Made by a program: the position numbers and the translations under genes | Part shown: positions 1-4,922 of the stretch, piece by piece | Layout: every line of letters begins with the position of its first letter | How positions within the stretch are numbered: the stretch's first letter is position 1 | Source: Sedimentisphaerales bacterium | GTDB lineage: Bacteria; Planctomycetota; Phycisphaerae; Sedimentisphaerales; Anaerobacaceae | Direction: 5' to 3' | Assembly: GCA_016933985.1 (NCBI GenBank) | Contig: JAFGTU010000468.1 | Span: forward strand, 1-5,755 | DNA length: 5,755 nt | Notes under the pieces: generated by a model | What the model was told of the DNA's origin: nothing | What the model saw: only the letters and a program-made list of their open reading frames with translations | The model's database searches: none

Positions 1-386
1 GATTCCGGGCCGCTGACCTCAATCATCAGGCTTTTCTGCCCTATATCCACGACCTTCCCCCTGAACATCTCTATCAGCGAGACGATTTCAGGGCGTTTCT
101 CAGGCGGAGCTGTTACCGAGACGAGCATCAGATCGCGCGCCACCACCGGCTGGCCGGCGAAATCCTGAACCTTGACCACAGGAACAACCTTGGCTAATTG
201 TTTGCGAACCTGTTCAACAACCTTGTCGTCGCCTACAACCACTATGGTCATCCGGCTGAGCTTCGGGTCTTCCGTTCGCCCGACAACAAGAGAATCGATG
301 TTAAACGCCCTGGCCGCGAACATCCCCGCAATGTGCGCCAGAACGCCCGGCTTATTCTCAACTAATGCGCTTATTAAATGCTTCAT
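1..386 (-). CDS. ilvN: Acetolactate synthase small (regulatory) subunit, 3' end cut by window
   Basis: The reverse strand, read from the ATG at 386, gives 128 residues before the window edge. The protein starts MKHLISALVENKPGVLAHIA and continues with GMFAARAFNIDSL and TEDPKLSRMTIVV. This is the N-terminal ACT domain (about residues 3-75) of the acetolactate synthase regulatory subunit, which binds valine-type effectors and activates the catalytic subunit. The start of the C-terminal domain follows (from about residue 85, LMLVSVTAPPEKRPEIVSLI). Family members are usually about 160-170 residues, so some 30-40 are missing off the window. A GGAAAG ribosome-binding site (403-398) lies 11 nt before the ATG. 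The gene begins 26 nt after the ilvB stop, so the two are surely co-transcribed. Naming as ilvN or ilvH is a convention. The family call is very secure. Confidence 0.96.
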   Translation of the reverse strand, partial: MKHLISALVENKPGVLAHIAGMFAARAFNIDSLVVGRTEDPKLSRMTIVVVGDDKVVEQVRKQLAKVVPVVKVQDFAGQPVVARDLMLVSVTAPPEKRPEIVSLIEMFRGKVVDIGQKSLMIEVSGPE

Positions 387-412
387 TTTTCACGCCGCTT
401 TCCAATTTCAAT

Positions 413-2131
413 TCAGATCAGCCTTTCCAAGACATCGAGTCCATCCATCTCGTCGAGGCTTTTGCCTGCCGGGACCATCGGCCATACATTCTCTTCGCGA
501 TCGACCTTGAAATCAACAACACAGGGCCTTTTCTGGGCCAGCATTTCCTTGACGGCCTTGGGAACGTCGGCCTTTTTGTCCACCGTCATCCCAACCGCTC
601 CAAGTGCGCGTGCAACCTCGGCATAGTCCGGATTGGACAGATAGCTCTTGGAATAGCGCTTGCCGTAGAAGAGCTCCTGCCACTGCCGAACCATCCCCAT
701 ATACCCGTTGTTAAGGATGCAGACCTTAATCGGCAGATTGTGCTCAACGGCGGTTGCAAGCTCGGTCATCGTCATATTGAAGCTGTGGTCGCCGTCGATA
801 TCTACCACGGTGGCGTTGGGGTCTGCTACCTGGGCGCCAATCGCGGCGGGAAGCCCGAAGCCCATCGTGCCCAGCCCGCCGGAGCTTATTAGCTGCCGAG
901 GTCTGGTGAACTTGTAGAACTGCGCCGCCCACATCTGATTCTGACCGACCCCGGTCGTCACAATCGCTTTGTTCTTAGTCTGCCGGCAGATTTCCTCAAC
1001 GAGGTATTGCGGCTTAATCGTCCCGGAATCCTGGTCGTACCGGAACGGAAATTTCTTTTTCCAGTCGGCGATCTTGGCGAACCACTCCTTCCTTTCGCAA
1101 TGCTCGACCTCTTGGGCCAAACTGGTGAGTATCTCTTTGGCATCTCCAACAACAGGAATATCCACGCGAACGTTCTTCGATATGCTCGCCGGGTCTATAT
1201 CGATATGTACGATCTTTGCCTTCGGGGCAAAAGTGGCGATCTTGCCGGTTACTCTGTCGTCGAATCGCGCCCCGACGGCGATCAGCAGGTCGCACTCCTG
1301 CACCGCATAGTTGGCGTAGGCCGAGCCGTGCATACCGAGCATATCGAGCGATTCCGGCATGGTCTGGTCGTAACTGCCCAGGCCGAGCAGCGTCATCGTC
1401 ACGGGAATATTGGCCTTTTCAGCCAAAGCCCTGAGCTCATTGCTCGCATTGGAGCTGATGACTCCGCCGCCGACATAGAGGACCGGCTTCTTCGATTTGT
1501 TTATGGCGTGTGCCGCCGCCGATATCTGTCTGGCGTGCCCCTTAGTCCGCACGCGATAGCCCGGAAGATCCATCTCGACAGGCCCATCGGCTTGGTATTT
1601 GCCCACCGAAATATCAACCGGCAAATCAACCAACACGGGACCCTGACGACCCGTAGATGCGATATAGAACGCCTCGTGAATTGTGCGAGCCAAATCCTTA
1701 ATGTCCTTAACGATGCAATTGTATTTCGTTACAGGACGCGTGATGCCCGTGGTATCGGCCTCTTGAAAGGCGTCGTTTCCAATCAGGTCCGTGCGAACCT
1801 GACCGGTCAGAGCCACAATCGGTATCGAATCCATGTTCGCCGTGGCAAGACCGGTGACCAGGTTGCACGCTCCGGGGCCGCTGGTCGCCACCACCACCCC
1901 CGCCTTGCCGCTGACGCGGGCATAAGCGTCGGCCATGTGGCAGCCTCCCTGCTCGTGACGAGGCACAATGAAGTTGATCGGCGCATCGAAAAGCTTGTCG
2001 AACAATGGCAGCACAACGCCGCCCGTATAACCGAACATCGTATCGACGCCCTCTTCAATGAGCGTATCGACGATAATTTGAGCGCCTGATTTGGCCGTGG
2101 CGGGCGCCGCAGCGAGAGGTTTGGACTTCAT
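413..2131 (-). CDS. ilvB: Acetolactate synthase large (catalytic) subunit, complete
   Basis: A 572-residue ThDP-, Mg- and FAD-dependent enzyme. It condenses two pyruvates to acetolactate, or pyruvate with 2-oxobutyrate to acetohydroxybutyrate, the first shared step of Val/Leu/Ile synthesis in the cytoplasm. Order of parts: ThDP PYR domain (about 15-180) with the catalytic glutamate E60 in PRHEQGG; central FAD-associated domain (about 200-340) with RFDDRVTG at 289-296; ThDP PP domain (about 375-550) with SSGGLGTMGFGLPAAIG, the GD..NN metal/ThDP motif (G447-D448, N474-N475) and MVRQWQ at 480-485. Length is normal for the family. The ATG at 2131 is preceded by AGGAAAGGG (2148-2140), and the match to the family starts at about residue 15. 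Oddities: the third residue of the GDG motif is His449, and the position equal to Arabidopsis Pro197 is Arg113. It could be mistaken for another ThDP enzyme, but the RFDDRVTG and QWQ motifs fix it as acetolactate synthase. Confidence 0.98.
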   Translation of the reverse strand: MKSKPLAAAPATAKSGAQIIVDTLIEEGVDTMFGYTGGVVLPLFDKLFDAPINFIVPRHEQGGCHMADAYARVSGKAGVVVATSGPGACNLVTGLATANMDSIPIVALTGQVRTDLIGNDAFQEADTTGITRPVTKYNCIVKDIKDLARTIHEAFYIASTGRQGPVLVDLPVDISVGKYQADGPVEMDLPGYRVRTKGHARQISAAAHAINKSKKPVLYVGGGVISSNASNELRALAEKANIPVTMTLLGLGSYDQTMPESLDMLGMHGSAYANYAVQECDLLIAVGARFDDRVTGKIATFAPKAKIVHIDIDPASISKNVRVDIPVVGDAKEILTSLAQEVEHCERKEWFAKIADWKKKFPFRYDQDSGTIKPQYLVEEICRQTKNKAIVTTGVGQNQMWAAQFYKFTRPRQLISSGGLGTMGFGLPAAIGAQVADPNATVVDIDGDHSFNMTMTELATAVEHNLPIKVCILNNGYMGMVRQWQELFYGKRYSKSYLSNPDYAEVARALGAVGMTVDKKADVPKAVKEMLAQKRPCVVDFKVDREENVWPMVPAGKSLDEMDGLDVLERLI

Positions 2132-2326
2132 CTTTCGATCCCTTTCCTGATAAACAAAACATCATTATTCCAGTCGATTACGGCTCTGAGGCTTCCTTTC
2201 AGCGAACCAGCCGCTTCTGCTCAAAGAAGCGACCGGGCCGTCCGAAGATTTCGAGCCCTGCCATAATCCCGTAACCATCCCCAAGGGATGTCTCAGGGTC
2301 GTATATGCGTGTTTTCACACAAATAC
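2132..2326 (-). promoter_or_regulatory. Long structured 5' leader of ilvB
   Basis: The predicted transcription start (about 2326) lies about 195 nt before the ilvB ATG. In minus-strand RNA order I see four hairpins. (1) 2327-2300: outer CGTAT/ATACG and inner GTGT/ACAC around a GAAA tetraloop. (2) 2290-2276: CATCCC-TTG-GGGATG. (3) 2258-2235: GGGC/GCCC outer and TCGAA/TTCGG inner. (4) 2236-2207: a 12-bp stem. Hairpins 3 and 4 share two bases. The 5' arm of hairpin 2 contains ATCCCTT, exactly complementary to AAGGGAT (2144-2138) in the ilvB ribosome-binding region. No hairpin is followed by a run of U, so an intrinsic-terminator attenuator is not evident. No open frame in the leader is rich in Ile, Val or Leu codons. 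The hairpins are seen in the sequence; the regulatory role is inferred. Confidence 0.5.
2207..2236 (-). other. 12-bp stem hairpin in the ilvB leader RNA
   Basis: Read on the minus strand, CCGGTCGCTTCT (2236-2225) pairs with AGAAGCGGCTGG (2218-2207) around the 6-nt loop TTGAGC. Ten pairs are Watson-Crick and two are G-U wobbles. On the plus strand those two positions would be A-C mismatches, so the full stem fits only the RNA transcribed towards ilvB. It lies about 75 nt upstream of the ilvB start codon and is not followed by a T-tract. Confidence 0.6.
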
Positions 2327-2332
2327 GAAGGC

Positions 2333-2361
2333 ATTCTACAAAGAAAATGCGACTATGTCAA
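2333..2361 (-). promoter_or_regulatory. Sigma70-type promoter of the ilvB-ilvN operon
   Basis: On the minus strand a perfect -35 box TTGACA (2361-2356) is followed by a 17-nt spacer and the -10 box TAGAAT (2338-2333), five of six consensus bases. The expected start is at about 2326. This is a strong housekeeping-type promoter by sequence, pointing at ilvB. The hairpin at 2327-2300 begins at the predicted start, so it would lie at the very 5' end of the mRNA or could act as an operator in DNA. Confidence 0.75.
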
Positions 2362-2445
2362 GTACTTTCGGCAATTTATTTCGCTGAAAACAATCTTCTT
2401 GCCTCTCCGGACCGTAGAAAAATTGCTGGCTTTGAGCCGATTAGC

Positions 2446-2454
2446 TGATATAAT
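2446..2454 (+). promoter_or_regulatory. Extended -10 promoter of the Nfu-like gene
   Basis: TGATATAAT at 2446-2454 is a perfect extended -10 element (TGn plus TATAAT). A clear -35 is absent: TTGCTG at 2423-2428 would give a 20-nt spacer, which fits the weaker -35 need of extended -10 promoters. Expected transcription start is about 2461, giving a leader of about 27 nt that holds a GGAG ribosome-binding site (2477-2480), 7 nt before the ATG. A small inverted repeat, GGCT-TTG-AGCC (2428-2438), sits between the possible -35 and the -10. Confidence 0.65.
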
Positions 2455-2487
2455 GGCAACTGCAAATGAATTTATTGGAGTATTCTC

Positions 2488-2757
2488 ATGTGTGAAAAAT
2501 GTGGCTGTAGCGAAACCAACGCTGAAAAAATCCTCAAAGATAAGGTCAAAGAGACGATTGAGAATATTCGGCCAAGTCTCCAGGCCCACGGCGGAGATGT
2601 CGAGTTCGTGGCGATGGACGACGATAATACGGTGAAGTTGCGCCTCCAGGGCGCCTGCCAGGGCTGCCCGGGCGCCCAATTGACGATGAAAATGGGCATC
2701 GAAAGGATTCTCAAGGAGAAGGTGCCACAGGTCAAAAAGGTTGTTGCCGTCGGCTGA
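2488..2757 (+). CDS. Short NifU C-terminal-domain (Nfu-type) Fe-S cluster carrier protein
   Basis: An 89-residue protein, essentially a single NifU C-terminal domain. The family signature is clear: HGGDVEFV (34-41) and GACQGCPGAQLTMKMGIERI (55-74), with the cluster-binding CxxC pair C57/C60. Family members bind a 4Fe-4S cluster, often between two subunits, and deliver it to client apoproteins in the cytoplasm. No IscU-like N-terminal domain or A-type domain is present, so it resembles stand-alone Nfu proteins. Unusual is the N-terminus MCEKCGCSE, with cysteines at 2, 5 and 7 (CxxCxC), which could hold an additional metal site. The ATG at 2488 has GGAG 7 nt upstream and the only strong promoter-like element nearby at 2446-2454. 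It is transcribed divergently from ilvB and ends in its own terminator, so it appears monocistronic. The client proteins cannot be told from the context. Confidence 0.92.
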   Translation: MCEKCGCSETNAEKILKDKVKETIENIRPSLQAHGGDVEFVAMDDDNTVKLRLQGACQGCPGAQLTMKMGIERILKEKVPQVKKVVAVG

Positions 2758-2802
2758 AGTCAGGCCTTGAGGCGGTTTTGGTGGACTTCAGACGGCCTTT
2801 TT
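2746..2802 (+). terminator. Rho-independent terminator overlapping the end of the Nfu-like gene
   Basis: GCCGTC (2746-2751) and TGAAGTC (2755-2761) pair with GACTTCA (2784-2790) and GACGGC (2791-2796), giving 13 bp with a 3-nt bulge (GGC, 2752-2754). The loop can itself fold as GCC-TTGA-GGC (2764-2773). The stem is followed by CTTTTT (2797-2802). The 5' arm includes the last codons and the TGA stop (2755-2757), so a ribosome terminating there could affect folding. The T-tract is short (five), so termination may be partial. Confidence 0.65.
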
Positions 2803-2818
2803 GCTCCACTGCCCATAA

Positions 2819-3871
2819 ATGCAACGTGCACGAATTATCCTTGCAGGTGTTCTCGTCGGCACCGCTCTATTGTGGGCGGCGGCAAAAGGGGAGCAAAACG
2901 CTCCGGCCCAGCGCTCCATGAAATACACATCCGGCTCTGCCGAGAGCGCAGGCGCGTGGCAAAAGGATGTGAGATCCAGGCTGTTCCAACTGCTAAAGAT
3001 GGATGACCTCATCGACAAGAAGGATGCGATTGCCTTCGATCCCAAGGAGCTTTCGTCCGCAGGCAGGGGGGCTTGCCGCATCAGAGAATTGGAAATAAAC
3101 TCCACCACGAATAGACGCATCCGGATCATCGTTACCTCGCCGGCTTCGCAGAGTGGACCTTTCCCCGGAGTTGTCTGCATTGGCGGCCACGGCAGCAGCC
3201 TATACAGCCCGTATAACGAGGATACCGTCGGCAAAGACGTGGCAAAGGCAAAATCCGACAGACTCTACAAAGGATTCGGCACCATCCTGGCCGAAAGAGG
3301 ATATGTGACCATTTCCACAACGGTGAGCCGGCACGAGGTCTATGAAGAAGGTCGATTGCTGATGGGGGAGCGCCTCTGGGACCTGATTCGGTGCGTCGAT
3401 TACCTGGAATCCATGCCCGAATTGGACCGCTTGAGAATCGGCTGTGCGGGCTTATCGCTTGGAGGGGAAATGGCGATGTGGCTGGGGGCCATGGACGAGA
3501 GAATCGCCGCGACCGTCAGTGCCGGTTTTCTAACCACCATGGACCATATGGAGCAGAATCATTGCATGTGCTGGAAATTTCCAGGGCTAAGGGAACTGGT
3601 AGATTTTGCGGACATCTACTCTCTTATCGCGCCACGAGCACTCCAATGCCAGAACGGTATGCTCGAACCGATAAGCCAGTTTAACGTGCCGCTGGCCCGC
3701 AAGACAATGGAAGAGGTCCGGACCATCTATTGTGACTTGGGCAAGCCTGAAAACGCGGTCTTGGACGTCCATGCGGGCGGACACGAGATTGACTCGCCGA
3801 GATTGCTGTATTTCCTTGAGAAACACCTTTACAGCAACCGATGGGCTGAGCCGAAAAATATTCAACCTTGA
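2819..3871 (+). CDS. Secreted alpha/beta hydrolase (acetylxylan esterase / dienelactone hydrolase-like)
   Basis: A 350-residue protein with a Sec-type signal peptide: basic MQRAR, then a hydrophobic stretch to about residue 20 and a likely cleavage near AAA (20-22). The mature part looks like an alpha/beta hydrolase of the planctomycete acetylxylan-esterase-like group: GGHGSS near the oxyanion region (122-127), the helix RLWDLIRCVDYLESMPELDR (185-204), nucleophile elbow GLSLGG (211-216) with Ser213, LIAPRAL (269-275), and catalytic His322 in HAGGHE. The expected acid position, usually Asp in a DPIFP-like segment, reads LEPIS, so Glu283 is the likely acid. An HCMC cluster lies at 248-251. The likely reaction is ester hydrolysis on an extracytoplasmic substrate; the substrate is unknown. 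The ATG is the first possible start because TAA directly precedes it, and the signal peptide supports it, but no Shine-Dalgarno sequence is visible. It is followed after 47 nt by the Tat-signal gene. Confidence 0.88.
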   Translation: MQRARIILAGVLVGTALLWAAAKGEQNAPAQRSMKYTSGSAESAGAWQKDVRSRLFQLLKMDDLIDKKDAIAFDPKELSSAGRGACRIRELEINSTTNRRIRIIVTSPASQSGPFPGVVCIGGHGSSLYSPYNEDTVGKDVAKAKSDRLYKGFGTILAERGYVTISTTVSRHEVYEEGRLLMGERLWDLIRCVDYLESMPELDRLRIGCAGLSLGGEMAMWLGAMDERIAATVSAGFLTTMDHMEQNHCMCWKFPGLRELVDFADIYSLIAPRALQCQNGMLEPISQFNVPLARKTMEEVRTIYCDLGKPENAVLDVHAGGHEIDSPRLLYFLEKHLYSNRWAEPKNIQP

Positions 3872-3906
3872 AGGTCAGCAGGGACCGTGTAGTGTGTTCA
3901 AGGGTT

Positions 3907-3913
3907 TAGGAGG
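3907..3913 (+). promoter_or_regulatory. Strong ribosome-binding site of the Tat-signal TIM-barrel gene
   Basis: TAGGAGG lies 5 nt before the ATG at 3919 and is an almost full anti-Shine-Dalgarno match. It fixes that start and contrasts with the gene upstream (2819), which has no visible ribosome-binding site. Confidence 0.85.
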
Positions 3914-3918
3914 CCAAT

Positions 3919-4896
3919 ATGAATTCAGACAAGCACAAGACACAAGGGATCGGGCGAAGGGAGTTTCTCTCAGGGCTTTCGGCAGTTGCAACAGGTTCAG
4001 CCCTTGTCCTCGGCGATTCGTCCTCGGTGGAGCGGGTTTCCTCGACAGATGGCGCCTCGGCCGCGCCGCTGCCTATGATACGGCTCGGCGGCCACTCCAT
4101 CGCCAGGCTGGTTGCCGGCTCGAATCCAATCAGTGGTTATTCGTACATGGGTCCAATCCTGGACCGGCACATGAAAGAATACTTCACCTCTGAGCAGACA
4201 ACCGAGTTCCTCTGGAAGTGTGAGAAAGCAGGAATCAACACTCATCAGTTCAGCAGCCCTGAGCAGATGGCCGGTGTATTTCGGACACTGCGAGAGCGAG
4301 GATCGAAGATGAAATTCATCTGCCTCCACGCCGGCGGCCCGGAGCAGAATTCCATCGAGCAGGTTGTCAAAGACACTCAGCCCATTGCCATTATCCATCA
4401 CGGCGGCGTTACCGACAGGCTGTTTCGAGAGGGGAAAAGCCGGGAGGTCCATGATTTTGTGAAGCGCGTCCACGATGCCGGCGTTTTAGCTGGCGTTTCG
4501 GCCCATAATCCTAACTGCATCAAGCAGGCAGCCAACGAAGGCTGGGAAGTCGATCTGTTTATGACTTGCTTCTACTATCTTACGAGGACGCCGGAAGAAA
4601 CCGAAAAGATGCCGCCGGTCGTCACGGTCCAGATCGGTTACCCATTCTTTGCCTCTGACCCGCTCGATATGGTCAAAGTGGTCCGGCAGGTTGAGCAGCC
4701 CTGCTTGGGCTTCAAGATCCTGGCGGCAGGTCGTATGTGCGGCAGCGACCAAAAAGTCGAGGCGGCATTCAAGTTCGCCTTTGAGTACCTCAAGCCAATC
4801 GATGGCGTTATTGTCGGTATGTACCCTCGCTATAGCGATCAAATCCGACAAAATGCCGAGCACACCCGAAAGTTCGGGAAGCCGCGAAGCACGTAG
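3919..4896 (+). CDS. Tat-exported TIM-barrel (aldo/keto reductase-like) protein
   Basis: A 325-residue protein with a twin-arginine signal: GRREFLSG (12-19, Arg13-Arg14) followed by a mildly hydrophobic segment to about residue 32. Cleavage is possible near ASA (46-48). The mature part starts MIRLGGHSIARLVAGSNPIS and has the alternating strand/helix pattern of a TIM barrel, with FICLHAGG (133-140), PIAIIHHGG (155-163), GVSAHNP (192-198), VVTVQIGYPFF (234-244), GFKILAAGR (264-272) and DGVIVGMYPR (295-304). It resembles Tat-signal proteins that planctomycete genomes carry in many copies, loosely annotated as aldo/keto reductase-like. I do not see the full Asp-Tyr-Lys-His tetrad of true aldo-keto reductases; Lys266 is a candidate active-site lysine. 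Tat export suggests folding, perhaps with a cofactor, before transport. It lies between the hydrolase and the beta-propeller gene with short gaps, so co-transcription is likely. The reaction is unknown. Confidence 0.8.
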   Translation: MNSDKHKTQGIGRREFLSGLSAVATGSALVLGDSSSVERVSSTDGASAAPLPMIRLGGHSIARLVAGSNPISGYSYMGPILDRHMKEYFTSEQTTEFLWKCEKAGINTHQFSSPEQMAGVFRTLRERGSKMKFICLHAGGPEQNSIEQVVKDTQPIAIIHHGGVTDRLFREGKSREVHDFVKRVHDAGVLAGVSAHNPNCIKQAANEGWEVDLFMTCFYYLTRTPEETEKMPPVVTVQIGYPFFASDPLDMVKVVRQVEQPCLGFKILAAGRMCGSDQKVEAAFKFAFEYLKPIDGVIVGMYPRYSDQIRQNAEHTRKFGKPRST

Positions 4897-4922
4897 TTCC
4901 GAACCATGGAGTCTTGGATATC

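Noticed and set aside
365..892. A 175-codon plus-strand frame over the ilvN-ilvB junction
   Set aside because: It is antisense to two conserved genes and has no domain-like segment; a shadow frame.
1007..2089. A 360-codon open frame on the plus strand, antisense to ilvB
   Set aside because: It lies wholly within the well-supported ilvB gene, has an Arg/His-rich composition typical of an antisense shadow, and resembles no family I recognise.
2428..2438. Inverted repeat GGCT-TTG-AGCC as an operator in the Nfu promoter
   Set aside because: A 4-bp arm is too short to claim as a binding site; recorded only within the promoter entry.
2680..2708. TTGACG followed after 17 nt by AAGGAT, as a promoter for the hydrolase operon
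   Set aside because: The -35 is good but the -10 matches only three of six bases and lies inside conserved Nfu codons; not enough to call.
2353..2735. Minus-strand frames across the Nfu-like gene and its promoter
   Set aside because: They are complements of the strongly supported Nfu coding frame and show no recognisable motif; one also runs across the ilvB promoter.
3872..3918. Small hairpin GGTC-AGCAG-GGACC between the hydrolase and Tat-signal genes as a terminator
   Set aside because: The stem is very short and no T-tract follows; the gap looks like an ordinary intra-operon spacer.
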